Shown one piece after another: positions 12,401-22,680 of a stretch of 64,000 nt of DNA. The stretch is from Carposina sasakii (Eukaryota; Arthropoda; Insecta; Lepidoptera; Carposinidae): the NCBI GenBank assembly GCA_014607495.2, contig CP053165.1, forward strand, positions 2,660,906 to 2,724,905, given 5' to 3'. The notes below the pieces were generated by a model. It saw only the letters and a list, made by a program, of their open reading frames with translations. It was not told the origin of the DNA and did no database searches. Each line of letters starts with the position of its first letter. Positions within the stretch are counted from its first letter, which is position 1. A program made the position numbers and the translations under genes.

Positions 12401-14063
12401 GGTGGATATCACACGCATCCATTGCAACATCTTTGGCTAAATGGCAGCCTTAGGGTTCTAACTGAATGTCGATTGTCATTGGTTATGCGCTGACAAGCTT
12501 AACGTTTCGTGCCGGTATTGATTTGACAATAAAAACATTGATAACTTGTAATATCGCAAATCGCAACTTACGAAAATATACAAAATTTGAACTTAATATA
12601 ATATCTACTGCTAGTTGTAAATCAATGATTTCGTCGTGCAAATTGTTCTTCTGACAGTTCGTTGTCATTCTCTCATTAATTTTTTTGACACTTTATACTT
12701 TTCTGCCATTTTTTGTTGATAGCTTGTGGTCGTCTTTTTGTGTTGCCTTATTTTGTTTTCGAAAATAATGTCGTCATTATAATTTTTGTCACTTTGTGCA
12801 GTTGTTTTTTAATTTGGTTCGTTTTATGTTTCATCGTTTATTTGCAGGCTTTCATATTTACTTTTGGTGTATATATATTTCTATTAAGTTTTTCAGCAGC
12901 TAATATTATTTTTTTTCTTCAAAATTAGGCTTAACTCCCTAAATGGGGTAACCAGAACTGCAGCATCATGAAATCCTACAGATACGCTTAGCTTAGCGGG
13001 GCCAGATGTAAAAGATCAGTGACAAATTGCTAGCTCATCGCGCGAGAGAACGCCTTTGAGTTCCTTAGTTGACTCTTACGATATGCACGCAAGCAGATAC
13101 AGATTATGTATTCTAGTGCCCCACATCAGCACAGGTGTCAAAATAAATAAAAATTCGCTTTTTTATGATCCACCTTCAATGCCAAATTTGATTTGATTTT
13201 TGAAAGAAACTATCGCATCCAATGGAATACGGGCAGAAATATAAGGTGAGGGAACACCATCAAATATCTCCTTCAGATAGAGTACCTGACCATTAAAATC
13301 GACCCTCAAATTAATTAATGAATATAGGAGGGCACAACTAGCGACGGCTCGTCTAACACGTCTGACGCGGGCGCGGCGGCGGCGGGGGGTGCGGTGTTAC
13401 GGTCGCTGCGGGCTTTGCACGCTGACGTCAGAGATATATGGAGGGCGTTGGATGCCCGGCGGCCACATACTGGTATGTATTCCGAATTACAGGCCTTCTT
13501 ATACGTGTGCTTCTTCATATCCTACTGATATTTGTAAACGTTTATAAAGTTTGTAATGATAATGAACGTCTGTTGCAGCGTCGCCTGAAACTAGTTCGTG
13601 CAACGCGCCGACCACATCTCAAACGCGCATGACGTTATCTGCTGTAAGTTTACATTAAGTACTCACTTGAAAACACATAGATAAGCACATACATGTACAT
13701 TGTCTTTTCTACTTTTTTCATGACATTTGTTTGTGTACAACAAAGAATGAGATCTCTAGGGTGTTGTACATTTTCTTTTCAATTTACTACGAAGAATAAC
13801 AATAATATCTCTAGTGTGTTTTGTCGTGGGTAGCAAGCAAACGCGTCGGTGACGAACGGCAATTTATTCAACCGAGAAATAATGTTTCTTTATCTAAGGC
13901 CGTCAGATCAAGCGGTCTAAATCGCTCTAGCGTCTGCTAGATTTTGCTTATCGTCATTATTGTTTTATTCCAGCCCGAGCCTCCAATACAACAAGATCAT
14001 TTAGACGGAAGCGTAGCGGAGCGAGCGCGAAGCCTGCGAGCTTGGCTTCAAACGGCACCTTAA
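489..14063 (+). CDS. CEP164-like centrosomal coiled-coil protein (5'-partial, about 19 exons)
   Basis: Exons read by eye with matching phases: 489-699, 1100-1404, 1753-1945, 2396-about 2581, about 2650-3349, 3760-3937, 4234-4391, 5509-5667, 6173-6273, 7416-7548, 8298-8400, 8883-8954, 9491-9560, 10170-10303, 11057-11214, 12058-12189, 13328-13472, 13579-13643 and 13974-14063 (TAA stop). About 1,100 residues are visible; the first exon starts in mid-codon, so the N-terminus lies upstream. Order: a basic/acidic linker, a proline-rich stretch with repeated PIIPLSP (exon 2), a Ser/Asp-rich linker with NDLNDLNDL, then a long charged coiled coil (exons from about 3120 to 5667) ending in KYKCLKEKYVRLKHDVK and SIERRNKRRE, then Arg-rich and low-complexity C-terminal segments ending in LRAWLQTAP. 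The coiled coil followed by the KEKY..LK.DVK..IERRN segment is what I associate with CEP164, a distal-appendage protein of the mother centriole needed for ciliogenesis. The name is inferred from memory of the family; other centrosomal coiled-coil proteins are possible. The exon structure is much surer than the name. Confidence 0.75.
820..1018 (+). mobile_element. RTE-type LINE 3' tail
   Basis: The segment holds gtgccctgggggaagcctac, then gtccagcagtggactgcaat, and ends in a gatgatgatg tract, the common 3' end of a lepidopteran non-LTR retrotransposon. Related tails are at 54785-55065, 55795-56048 and 57235-57470. It lies in the intron after the first visible exon of the coiled-coil gene. Confidence 0.75.
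3945..4135 (+). repeat. Dispersed repeat (ctagtggacgcccgcg family)
   Basis: Starts with cttactaatattataaatg and ends with tttttatcccgggaaaatat followed by gcgggcgtccactag, the hallmarks of this family. Internal parts are deleted. It is intronic and begins only a few bases after the donor of exon 3760-3937. Confidence 0.7.
4851..5121. mobile_element. Foldback MITE with about 90-bp inverted arms
   Basis: The left arm (about 4851-4947) and the right arm (about 5024-5121) are near-perfect reverse complements, both containing ggtctatccaaaattagtga or its complement and the segment aaagaaacaactttcacta. The spacer is about 75 bases. The flanking tatata could be a target duplication. It is intronic in the coiled-coil gene. 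Confidence 0.85.
5141..5400. mobile_element. 260-bp MITE, TA target duplication (family 1)
   Basis: Terminal inverted repeats begin cagggtgtaacagaaagggt and run for about 60 bases; TA flanks both ends, as expected for Tc1/mariner-type insertion. A second copy of identical length lies at 16491-16750 and an internally deleted one at 44305-44411. It has no coding capacity. Confidence 0.88.
5698..5820 (+). repeat. Short dispersed repeat (tacccgactgcg family)
   Basis: The phrase tacccgactgcg followed by ggagggttatgttttttgag and a gtatgtatgt run recurs in variant form at 21695-21745 and, without its first part, at 43100-43155. It is intronic here. The class is not known to me. Confidence 0.5.
5940..6058 (+). 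mobile_element. LINE ORF2 C-terminal relic and 3' tail
   Basis: Translates in places to NRDEWKKSTYCADRK, a layout typical of the last codons of RTE-like ORF2 in moths, and ends in gatgatgatt. Only the tail remains, in the intron after exon 5509-5667. Confidence 0.55.
6360..6484 (+). mobile_element. RTE ORF2 C-terminal relic
   Basis: One frame reads SVGWTDDLAKVAGVGWIQAA then SDRSEWRLLGEACVQ, matching the usual lepidopteran RTE C-terminus (W.DDL.KVAG..W.QAA.DR..WR.LGEA.VQ), followed by gatgatgatga. It is a 5'-truncated intronic copy. Confidence 0.8.
6540..6670 (+). repeat. Dispersed repeat, also at 10630-10745
   Basis: Shares ttatacaaagaacac, then aagtttcaggtatctacaat and cagcggttta/tgcgttgatc with 10630-10745. 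Probably the 3' end of a retroelement; nothing in it is coding. Confidence 0.5.
6693..7045 (-). mobile_element. Non-autonomous DNA element (family 4), reverse orientation
   Basis: Contains gtcgtcaacgttcccgaaaa, then gaagcatacctgggaagtgt and, at the far end, gtacgtacccttcgttaagg. The same unit lies in the other orientation at 17651-18022 and in stacked copies at 62965-63632. Ends resemble weak inverted repeats starting caggttgatttttgg. Confidence 0.7.
7350..7411 (+). repeat. 31-bp tandem duplication at a splice acceptor
   Basis: The 31-base unit starting gtataatacaattatatttt occurs twice in direct, adjacent order (7350-7380 and 7381-7411). The second copy runs into the tgtag acceptor of exon 7416-7548, so the pyrimidine-rich and likely branch-point region of that intron has been doubled. 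Confidence 0.9.
7945..8033 (+). repeat. Dispersed repeat, also at 31500-31605 and 31670-31735
   Basis: Shares cgtcatactgtcaaatctca, then gcgagtcgatag and aaaaggttcatgcttaccc with two segments near 31.5 kb; a more degenerate relative is near 3590-3690. The class is unknown. Confidence 0.55.
8165..8270 (-). mobile_element. tRNA-derived SINE (family 1)
   Basis: On the minus strand a tRNA-like head spans about 8200-8269: a 4-bp D stem (GCTC/GAGC), the B-box GGTTCGATTCC and a 5-bp T stem, with acceptor-like ACCCGG and CTCGGGT ends. The anticodon arm does not fold properly, so it is not called as a tRNA gene. The body continues into an AT-rich tail with attattaataaagaaatgg. A truncated copy is at 36018-36102. 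It ends about 28 bases before the acceptor of exon 8298-8400. Confidence 0.75.
8458..8590 (+). repeat. Dispersed repeat (ctagtggacgcccgcg family)
   Basis: Starts actagcggacgcccgcgtgg and continues with the gcagaaaaaacaaaac and attatctgggataaaa phrases of the family. It is intronic and truncated at the 3' side. Confidence 0.7.
9120..9300. repeat. Dispersed repeat (gcggtgccgttata family)
   Basis: Shares tttctaggatagcgg, gtgccgttatata and atgacggcacggttattctg with 20310-20420 and with 31735-31850. It lies in an intron of the coiled-coil gene. No coding content was seen. Confidence 0.5.
9640..10155 (+). repeat. Degenerate short-motif repeat tract with an inverted repeat
   Basis: About twelve variants of a motif near tataaaccatgactatg are scattered through this intron, e.g. 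at about 9640, 9690, 9737, 9758, 9777, 9877, 10083 and 10140. Two facing copies form an imperfect hairpin at 9651-9727, gttatcataaggtatacggt against its complement, each side containing catggtcatga or tcatgaccatg. Confidence 0.6.
10335..10450 (-). repeat. Dispersed repeat fragment with catacatacat end
   Basis: Begins with a tacatacatacatacat run and the phrase cctatgtcccatagggatag. Related in structure to the segments at 23470-23580, 37690-37800 and 61080-61215, though more divergent. It follows exon 10170-10303. Confidence 0.4.
10630..10745 (+). repeat. Dispersed repeat, second copy of 6540-6670
   Basis: Matches 6540-6670 along ttatacaaagaacac, gtctctacaatcagcggttt and tgcgttgatc, then caagacaaagcatttta. 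Intronic. Confidence 0.5.
11365..11480. repeat. Dispersed repeat (gcggggccagatg family)
   Basis: Shares gatagcggggccagatg and ctcatcgcctgagagaacgc with copies at 12985-13130, 14235-14330, 30640-30720 and 53155-53340. The class is unknown; it may be a retroelement 3' region because some copies end near gatgatg. Confidence 0.5.
12985..13130. repeat. Dispersed repeat (gcggggccagatg family)
   Basis: Contains gcttagcggggccagatgta, ctcatcgcgcgagagaacgc and a downstream part with gatatgcacgcaagcagata and tgtattctagtgccc. The best preserved of the copies near this gene; intronic between exons 12058-12189 and 13328-13472. Confidence 0.55.
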
Positions 14064-14480
14064 GAAAACTAGTAATGACACTCTGCTGGCAAGAGTATGT
14101 TCTTCAAATGATGTCAAACTGTAATGGGAGAACACTTTCTTCAAACTAGATGGCGCTTTCCAGACGTGGCTGATAGATATACTTCCTGTGTTTCCAAAAT
14201 GGTGTGTAGATCACTGAAGATCCTGCAGTCATGTTTAGCATAGCAAGGCATGTAAAAGATCGGTAACAAGTTAATAACTCATCGCGTGAGAGAACGCCCC
14301 TGAGTTCCTTAGCTAATCAAATAATGATGAAAAAATCTATATCTATAATCATATAATAAAATCTAAACTAAGCCAACATTCCATAAATAGGGCAAAATTT
14401 AATTTTGTCAAAATTGACAAAACATTTTGACTTTTTGAAGTGATAGCTATATCCGCGATCACAAAAGAGTTGAATATATT
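14064..14480 (+). other. Likely 3' UTR of the coiled-coil gene, with repeat copy
   Basis: This is non-coding sequence after the TAA at 14061-14063. A gcggggcc-type repeat copy sits at about 14235-14330 (gcgtgagagaacgcccctga), and ataataaaatct near 14351-14362 offers an AATAAA polyadenylation signal. The true cleavage site cannot be seen. Confidence 0.4.
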
Positions 14481-15583
14481 ATCTCTTACCGGCCGAATCT
14501 TTACTTGGCTGTACTATTTATCTTGACTCTGTAGAGATAAGGAGAGAGAAGAACCTTATAGACTTTCATATGATTCGAAAATTATTATTCCACATTATTT
14601 ACTTTGCTATCACTTTGATAGAATGCTATAATTTTTTATTATATTTTGTAAAACTTAAAGATAGTTTTTGTGATTTCTACGTCTATAGAATTGCACATTT
14701 TTTGACATTTCAACTGTGGAAAAGTCAAAAATAATATTTATTGACAATATTATTCTCCCCTAGTAAAATAAAACTCATAGTTACGATTATTTTGTTGTCA
14801 ATTTTATGTTATTGACACATATAATGTGTGCATTTATGTATTTAAGTTGTAATTTTTTTCACGCTTGTAAAGCGTGTCTTTATTATTTTTAATAAGAAAT
14901 GAGGTATATTAACCTGCTAGATATATAATTATTTTTGTGTATCATTCGTTTATTCTCATCTTTGAGATAAATAGTAGAAGTTTATTATAGTTACGCACAA
15001 TCTTCATTGTTCTATCAAAAAAGCATTCATGGATGTTTGATTGTCATTTATTAGCACAAATTCTAGTCAAATATGACATAAACTTGTCAAAAAATTGCTT
15101 TAATCCCTAATCCGTTGGGTTTACTGAACTGATACTATTTAAATGTTAGATTAATGAGCTCTCAAAAGATTCGTTTCTAATTTTGTGATCCTAGATGTAA
15201 GTTGTGTCAAATATATAGCGATAACGTAGGTATTCTAGTCAAAATACTTGTCATTTTTGTCGTTGTAAAGTTATTGATATTTTAACTACTTCTCAATACT
15301 GACGTCGTTAGGTTAATTTTGTCATGAATATAGGTAAATTAATTGTAGTTATTCTACTATAAATTCGAAATATGGTTTTCATATTGGAAGCTAGATGTTG
15401 CTTTACAGTGCTTAAAGCCGCGTCTTGCTTTCACAGTGGAAACAACCTGCTTTCAAGAGATAAGAAAATATGACAGGTCAATTTCTGAGCAATCTTTTTA
15501 GCTTTTCTGTAAACTCAAAAGCTCTTTGTATTATAGTCTGTTTCAATAACTAAATCCGACGAATTTATGTGAAAGTAAATAAT
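14481..15583. other. AT-rich intergenic stretch, nothing recognised
   Basis: The sequence is AT-rich without convincing exons, RNA genes or clear repeats on either strand. Several ttgtcaa/ttgacaa words occur, but no structure that I can support. Confidence 0.5.
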
Positions 15584-15644
15584 TTTTTGAGAAAGTTCTA
15601 GAATACCAAAGAGTGTATTTGGTATTCTAGAACTTTCTCAAAAA
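15584..15644. other. Perfect 27-bp inverted repeat (hairpin)
   Basis: The left arm (15584-15610) contains gagaaagttctagaatacca and the right arm (15618-15644) is its exact complement; the loop is 7 bases. A short AATT extends the arms with one gap. It may be the relic of a small foldback element or a hairpin RNA; no neighbouring gene explains it. Confidence 0.85.
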
Positions 15645-16490
15645 TTATACATTTAAAAAAAAAATTAATTTACATTTTACAGCGACTATTTAAAATGGAC
15701 TTCTACTGGAACTATGTTTCTATAGGTCTAGTCTATCTCTTGCCTTTGAACTGCAATAAAATTTATTTCTTAAAAACATTCCTATATTATTGTCTTGTTA
15801 TTAGTAGTAAAAGGATGTTCGGTTTTTGAGTGTTGTCCTCTTGAATTTTGTATATAATAATTTTATTTTCTGTAAACTTAAAATAAATATATTTATACGT
15901 ACATTATAAGGGTGAGAAAATATCAAGTGTGTAAAAGAGGAATATTCAAATTGCCTTGCTTGTTTAAAAGAAGAGACTGAACATGCGGTTGTATGACACA
16001 AATGATGACATGAGATGTTTGTATGATACAAGAAATGACGTATACTTTGACATTAATTGTGTGTCAAAATTGAGTGAGATCGCCTGAGATACACAATAAA
16101 AAAAATTCAAGTCAGGAATCTAGCTAATCTTGGCAATGGTATTGACATATAAATTTTTATATGGCATTGATAGTAGATATTTAAAATTGAGGGATATTCA
16201 TGTATTCTTTTTGATGCCAATACGTAATAAAATTACTTTTTTTTCCAAAAATCAAAAGTGAAGGCCACCGCTATCACAGGGGGTGATTAGCTAGTGTTAT
16301 TTATGCCCTATTTACATGATATCATTTTCTTGAACATTCAAGAGCAATGATTGATATTTGCCATTACTTACTAGATAAAACTTTAAAAGTTTCAAAAATG
16401 GCAGATTAGAGCATGTCAGTCCTTTGTTGCTTCAATAAAATTGTATGCAGGCAAGAAAATGGTTTTATGTAAATGGGGTTTTAAGGTCTA

Positions 16491-16750
16491 CAGGGTGTAA
16501 CAGAAAGGGTATGTTAAGCGAAAAGCTATGTAAATAGCCCACTCTAGAGAACCTATTTCCAAAATTTGAGACTAGTAATCACATTTTTATTTTTTAAGAT
16601 TGTATGAAAATTCCTGAGATATTTAAAATTTTTCCATATTATCGGGAAAAATAAACATGTGATTTCGGGTCTCAAATTTTGTGGATTGGTTCTCTACAGT
16701 GGGCTATTTACATAGCTTTTCGCTTAACATACCCTTTTTGTTACACCCTG
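16491..16750. mobile_element. 260-bp MITE, TA target duplication (family 1)
   Basis: This is a full second copy of the element at 5141-5400, with the same length and the same termini (cagggtgtaacagaaagggt and its complement at the right end) and TA on both flanks. It lies in intergenic DNA. Confidence 0.9.
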
Positions 16751-17094
16751 TATATATTTTCTGTGGATCTCGGGCATGGAAAATATTTATCTAGATTGAA
16801 GAATGAAACGATTATATTTCTGGCGAATTTCTTATTTAGATACCAAAGTTAAAATTGTCTTGTCTATTGTAGATGTTTCATAAGAATTTGTGAGTTCTTT
16901 AAATTTTTGTAAGTAAAGCACCTTTTCTATATTTTCTTATTGACACCAGTTTAGAGTAAGTGATTAATAAAGTCTTGTGTTTGGTGTTGAAGTATACATA
17001 CTTGTGATGACAATTTAAACAACCTAACCATTTTATCACATGGTTATAATAAGTATGTATGAGTAAAATTTCAATATCTTCAGATATATGTATA

Positions 17095-17345
17095 AATATA
17101 AATATTCACACACTACACAACACATTAACCTAGTCCCACACTAAGATCCCTTAGGTCTTGTGTCGTGGGTACTAAGCAACGGTATATAAATACATAGATA
17201 AGTATAGAAACATCCATGACTCGGAAACAAACATTGATATTCATCATATCAATGTTTGCACCTACCGGGATTCGAACCCAGTACCTATGGCGTCGCAGGC
17301 AGGGTCACTACCTACTAGACCAGTCGGCCGTCGAACTAATAACTA
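17095..17345 (-). mobile_element. tRNA-derived SINE (family 2)
   Basis: On the minus strand the head reads ggtctagtaggtagtgaccc (A-box region), then gggttcgaatcccgg (B box), and the body includes cgacacaagacctaagggat. Copies: 34275-34470 in the opposite orientation, 56050-56185 (partial), and a copy split around the transposon at 46689-51374. The 3' end carries the attcacacactacacaacac phrase. Confidence 0.8.
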
Positions 17346-17650
17346 ATAATCAGGTAATAGGTAGGTCATTTATGTATGACTGAAAATAGTGGATATGCCT
17401 TCAGAGTATGTATGCTATGCTATCTGAGGGATTATTATTATTTATTTGTAATATTGTTGGCCATGTTAAGTGATGCAAGTATTAAATGACTCTAATGTAC
17501 TAATTCCGACCTCTGATGCAGTATAGGTACAGTTGTTAAGAAAATCTATGTTTTGGCCCATTACATCTGATTTGAAGTGTTACATCTGATGAAGTGTTCT
17601 TGGGTTAAGTCTATATCAGATCAGGTCGAAAGTAAAATATTTCACATTGA

Positions 17651-18022
17651 TTATTCTGGGTGTTTTTTCGTTGCCACCCTTAACGAAGGGTACGTACTCT
17701 ATAGATCAAATAAAGTAAGTTTATGCAAAAAAAAATGCTGGGAAACGATGTAATTAAAAAAAATATTACTTGATCGAGCGAAATTTATAGTGTCCAGTGT
17801 TTATGCGAGTTTTGATATTAATTATTTCTCGTGAAAAAATCTTGCTACGCGCGTCTATGTGCATTTATGCAGAAAAACGCAGTCTATTTACTCAACTTTG
17901 GACCCTAATATCTTGAGAACCAGACACTTCCCAGGTATGCTTCCATGGAGAAAAATGATCTTGATGATAAGGAGATTCCATAGTTTTCGGGAATGTTGAC
18001 GACCAAAAATCACCCTGTATTG
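17651..18022 (+). mobile_element. Non-autonomous DNA element (family 4)
   Basis: Begins tctgggtgttttttcgttgc, contains ttaacgaagggtacgtactc and ggaccctaatatcttgagaa, and ends cgaccaaaaatcaccctgta. Same unit as 6693-7045 (reverse) and the copies at 62965-63632. The two ends are only weakly inverted. Confidence 0.7.
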
Positions 18023-18775
18023 GTATTACTATTAATACGTCGTACCTCGACATTTGAGGCGTATAACTAACGCGTTTATTTTGAAATAAAAATATTTAAT
18101 TGAAAAAAATCTTAGGTAAAATATCCTAAAAATCTCTAAAAGCGAATAAGTTTTACCTCAACTTGCTCGCCTTTGAGATGATTTTAGATAAGATACTTTA
18201 AATTTTGTACTGTGAAACCTTACAACTTTTCTCAGTTTTTCTAACTTAATAACGATGTAGCTATTTTGAAACTTTTATATTAAATATATTTTGTTAAATT
18301 TAGGGCTTCACGGTACTTTTGATTTGTATTATTAATTAAAATTTTCAATTTAACCATGTTTGAACGATAGACGGTATATTATGTATTTTTATTTAAAGAA
18401 TAACGCGTAAGTAACCAGCAAAGCTCAAAAAAATGTCCCATCCTCTATAATTTAAAACCTAAAAGATTTATAAGTATTTAAAGTTAAGATACTTCCTATC
18501 CACAATGTACACAATATTTCTAGTCATTATGTATTGTATTCAATAATATATGAAAAATATAACGGTATCAATTAATGTAAATCTAAAAAAACAACAAATG
18601 TATAGTTCAAAGAAATAACCCTACCATATGTAACTAACTATTAATCAAAAAATTCTTAGTCAAAATGTGTAACTTAATTTAAGAATAATAATCAGTACAT
18701 AGTGACAACGATCTTCTGCCGAATAAAGACGTACAAAACTAAAACTTTTTTTTTTACACAAGGGTCAGGTCACAC
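18023..18775. other. AT-rich intergenic stretch, nothing recognised
   Basis: No open exon with splice signals, no RNA gene and no repeat shared with the rest of the window was found here. Confidence 0.5.
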
Positions 18776-19060
18776 TGAGACGCGACGCTGTGCGCACATT
18801 TTGATAGATCTAACATATACTTACTTTATACTGGACTAATATATAATATAACTAGACGAGACAAACGGAGAGGAAATGTTTTTTGACAACCAATAGAATT
18901 TCGGTACTGGAGCTGAGCGGAGACGAGATGTATGAATAAAAAAATTGTTGTTAAATAACATCTCTCCGCTCGTCTTGTTGGAATCACCGCTTTGGTGGAA
19001 TGTCGTCAAAACAACGTGCGCGCAGCGCCTATTTCAATATTTGTACGCCATTTTGGTTCC
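18776..19060. mobile_element. Probable non-autonomous element with internal inverted words
   Basis: The phrases gacgagacaaacggagagg (near 18854) and gagcggagacgagatg (near 18914) face tctctccgctcgtctt (near 18963), giving nested inverted repeats typical of degraded foldback elements. The ends are not defined. Confidence 0.35.
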
Positions 19061-19119
19061 GACTAATATGTAACATCTATATTGTGTACATAACTATGTT
19101 TACAAATATAGAAACTTTA

Positions 19120-19252
19120 AACTCGCACTGCTGCGCATAGGCATCCTCACGTTTCACCTCTATCCTGGGACACGTCCGTCCACCCCGGGCGGCAAAAACG
19201 AATCGATGTCATCCCACCATCTCCGGCATAACTATACATAATATGCTAGCTA
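19120..19252 (-). mobile_element. LINE ORF2 C-terminal relic
   Basis: On the minus strand one frame reads RRWWDDIDSFLPPG and, after a frame change, GWTDVSQDRGET and CLCAAVRV. This matches the RTE-like C-terminal layout W.DDI...W...SQDR.....E..VQ. Broken and non-functional. Confidence 0.5.
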
Positions 19253-20300
19253 ATCTCCGGGTTTAGGCAAACGCACTAACGCATCATCGGTCGAGTGTGA
19301 AAGGTTGAATGTTTTGTCATATATTTGCCTGTTCTGACGTTACGCGACCGACAAATACGCGACGGCTTTTCCGTCAGATGTGAACCGACCCTTACAAAAA
19401 CAGAGCGGTAGCAACGCGGCGCAGCGGCGAAAAAGTATTCACACACACGAGTGGGCACTCACTCACATTTTTTGTTTGGTGTTACATTGCTATTACTGCT
19501 TTTATAAATTATTAATAAAGCTTTTGTTTTGAACCCACGACCTAAACGACTGTATTCCGCGTGTCAAGTGCTGGAATTACTCGGATGAAAACCAATTGTT
19601 AGCCAGCCAAATCTCGGCAAACAAAGCTTACTTGACCGAAACGGATTTATTAATGGAGAAGTGTTTTTATAAATTTATCCGCATCCGTTTGGATAAAAAA
19701 TTTGTTAGCTCTGGCACCCGCAGGGCAAACGTGTGTTAAAAATGATGTAAAGTAAGTTCCTTGCCCCAAATCAACGCGCTAGGGAAAATTGAGAGTGTGC
19801 GCGCGCGCGCGCACGCCGGCACTAAGCCTGGAAAGCATTCTTGCCCCAACGCTCTGCTTCTGCAAGTTACGTAATCAGGGTGCCCAGTCAGTGATAATGT
19901 TTGCCCAACATTTTCTATAATTAATTACACTTGTAGGAACTTACTTTACATAATTTTTAAGACAGGTTTGCTTATAGAGTTAAACAATTTTATAATAAGT
20001 ATCTTAAGTTACTAAAGACTCCGCCGTACAAAGGAGTAAAGAAAATAGTAGAACTCTTTACAAAACATTTGTAAGTCCTTACCTCCATATACGTGCTTTC
20101 ATACTCCGCTCCAATACGCAGTTTCAAAAACACAATCTAGTTGGATGTTGCATCGGAAACCTTATACAGAAAGCCATAGTTTCTTGATCGAATTGATATA
20201 AGTTCGTCATTACCACATTTGGTCCAATAAGAAGCATTCACTTTGTGTGTTCCTAAGGTGACGGGATCAAGTTAAACCTTGGGTTCATATAGCACATTTT
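19253..20300. other. Intergenic stretch with a CG microsatellite
   Basis: Mostly unrecognised. At about 19796-19813 is an alternating gtgcgcgcgcgcgcgcac tract, self-complementary and of Z-DNA type. The GC-richer segment 19270-19440 (gcgaccgacaaatacgcgac) looks like part of a non-autonomous element. No gene supported. Confidence 0.4.
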
Positions 20301-20309
20301 ATGTATGCA

Positions 20310-20420
20310 GAAACATGCCATCTTTACGGTGCCGACGTGTGAAATCTTCTTTCTTACAATAAGCTGCTATATGACGGTACCGCTATTCTAGGAAACTGAT
20401 ATGAAGATTAACCGCTATTG
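20310..20420. repeat. Dispersed repeat (gcggtgccgttata family)
   Basis: Contains ggtgccgacgtgtgaaatct and atgacggtaccgctattcta, related to 9120-9300 and 31735-31850. Confidence 0.45.
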
Positions 20421-20883
20421 GAGGACGTGTCACGATGACGCAAAAACTTTAAGAAGTTTGATTTTAACTACGATTTTTTGTAGACTTTTTATGACCTAGG
20501 TCTACTTATAGACTAGTCTTAAAAGGAAGTTAAAGCAAGGCTGTCACTGCTGCACCAAAACGCGCGCAAGTCTTCAAGCAAAAGACGTCCAAGCTTTCCT
20601 TATTCACTACCCAGCGGTGGGATAATGAAGCTGGGCATTATGGGACACTCGAAGATGCAATTTGTCCTCATTTAAAGTAATGTCTGCATTAATCTCTCCC
20701 GGCCATTAGCACCGGCGCTTTTATGCCATTTTTTTTATTTCCCCCCGTGACGAGGCAAACTTAATTACTGTGCTTACTCATTGAATCTGATCTTCATCTT
20801 TGAATATACTTTATACTTACGACCCCGGAACATTAGTCGAAATTGGGACGTAATTCTACGAGTACGTCAATATTAAATGGTTT

Positions 20884-21170
20884 ACAGGGTGTGACGGGCT
20901 GAACAAGTTCCATAATGTTGAGTTAGACAGCAGTGCTTTTACTTGCAGAAGATTTAGAGAGCGTTTTATTTCGATTATACAGATTTATGCAGCAATGTAT
21001 GCGGCGCGCTGTATTAGCTGATCAGTTCTTATGCGTTACATTGCTGGTTTTCAAAAAATATTTCAGAAACCGCTTCAGTATCATGGTCTGTCCCTTTTCA
21101 CCTAGTATGGTATAAATGCCATAATGCCTAGGGTATAAATTTCAGTAATGACATGGAGATTAGGTATGTA
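20884..21170 (+). mobile_element. Degraded MITE related to the family at 22225-22680
   Basis: Starts tacagggtgtgacgggctga and contains agcagtgcttttacttgcag, which resembles the internal text of the copy at 34736-35125. The right end is not recognisable, so the boundaries are approximate. Confidence 0.4.
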
Positions 21171-22222
21171 AATAAATTGTTAAGTACTTATGTTGCAAAT
21201 ACCACTTCAATTTTTAGTTTGTATTTAAATCTACTAAATCTTAAAATATTGTACATTATCTACGTACTCTACTAATTAAAATAATAATAGTACCTGTAGT
21301 GTGCAACAAAGGAGTATTACCCTACTTAGCTTAACTTTTTAAAAATCGGAATACCTACCTCAATTCAAACCAATTCATAAATTATTGATTTGGTTTAAGT
21401 TTGGTACAGTAGCTACCATACGATACCTGTCTATCTTCCTATAACACTCTTATAATAAATTATTACTTATGAACTTAGATGCAAGTCTATTTACAATTTT
21501 AATCTTCTCAGTATTTAAAGATTTGTATTGCTAAACTCAATTTAATTGATGTACACCTCCCTACACTAGCATTTGAAATGAATTATCGGGAGAAATCGTA
21601 TCAAAAGTAACCTATGTTGAATGCTATAAGTTCTCTTCTAGGTCTTTTATCGGTGGTCCAGTGCAGCCGTTCCAGGCAGACAGAGTTATTTTAGTTATTA
21701 CCCGACTGCGCCAAAAGGAAGGTTTTGTTTTTTGAGACATTTTATCTACTTATTTCTGTTTATGATGGACATCGCAAGGTTCTTGATTCATATTGAAGAG
21801 TTCCTTTTCTTTTCTTCACGAGATGTACTTGAACATTAGTAGAGTTGCAACAACCGGGCTAATATGACCTAAAGAAAAATAAAAATATCTTGTGAGTAAG
21901 TAATAATTTTTACGTGGGGAACAGTGAATATATATTTTCTAAGGGTGCTAGCCCACGTCAGATAATCGGTGAGCCATTTTTTGTAGTAGAAAATAGAACG
22001 TACTGATTGCAATAGCGCAACGCATAGATCCTACAAAAGTAGGTCAGAAAATCACAAAATCGGTTAAAAGAATCGAAGGAAAAGTCGGTCCTACAAAAAG
22101 TCGGACATGGGCGAGCTTACCCTTATGCTGCTTCCTAGGAAAGATTTCAAAACGTTAGGATCACTTATTACCTAGTGTTATCGAAATATTATGGTATACT
22201 TATGACGTTAATTAATACGATA
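21171..22222. other. Intergenic stretch, little recognised
   Basis: AT-rich. A short tacccgactgcgccaaaagg segment at about 21700 belongs to the small repeat also seen at 5698. Nothing else can be supported. Confidence 0.4.
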
Positions 22223-22224
22223 TA

Positions 22225-22680
22225 CAGGGTGTGTGTGATAGCTAGGAAAATACTGAAATATTGAACAAGTAAGTACTATTGTTTTGAGTTACACGCAGGA
22301 AATGCATTTTTAATTTGATTATCCGCAATGTTTGCTTTCCGCGCCAATTGTATCGGTGTATGAGTAGTTATATTGGCTTATTGGTTATTGTGTGATACAT
22401 TGCCTATTTTTGGATCACTTGTGACTCTCCATTAGTATTTTGTAGATTAGAATTAGTATTTTGATCTTTTTGGAATATCATCTCTAGGTTAAAATTTGTT
22501 TTTAAGTTATTATCTAAGGCCTAATTAAAAGAACTAGGTACACAATTTTTATACTGAAAAAAATTAAAAAATGTCAGAATTTTTTTAAATTTTTCTGCGA
22601 AAGTTTTCAGTGGATTTCGCCTCAGAATCATGGTCTGAAGTCGCCATATCAATATTTTCCTGGCTGTCACAAACACCCTG
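22225..22680. mobile_element. 456-bp MITE, TA target duplication (family 2)
   Basis: Termini are cagggtgtgtgtgatagcta and tggctgtcacaaacaccctg, inverted repeats of about 30 bases flanked by TA. A shorter copy (390 bp) is at 34736-35125 inside intron 2 of the four-cysteine gene A. It lies just downstream of the Ig gene's last exon. Confidence 0.85.

Noticed and set aside
12713..12928. 71-codon hydrophobic frame on the plus strand
   Set aside because: T-rich intronic sequence gives Phe/Leu/Val-rich translation; no start context or splice signals, and it lies inside an intron of the coiled-coil gene.
19276..19458. 60-codon minus-strand frame rich in Arg
   Set aside because: Lies in what looks like a non-autonomous element; no conserved motif.
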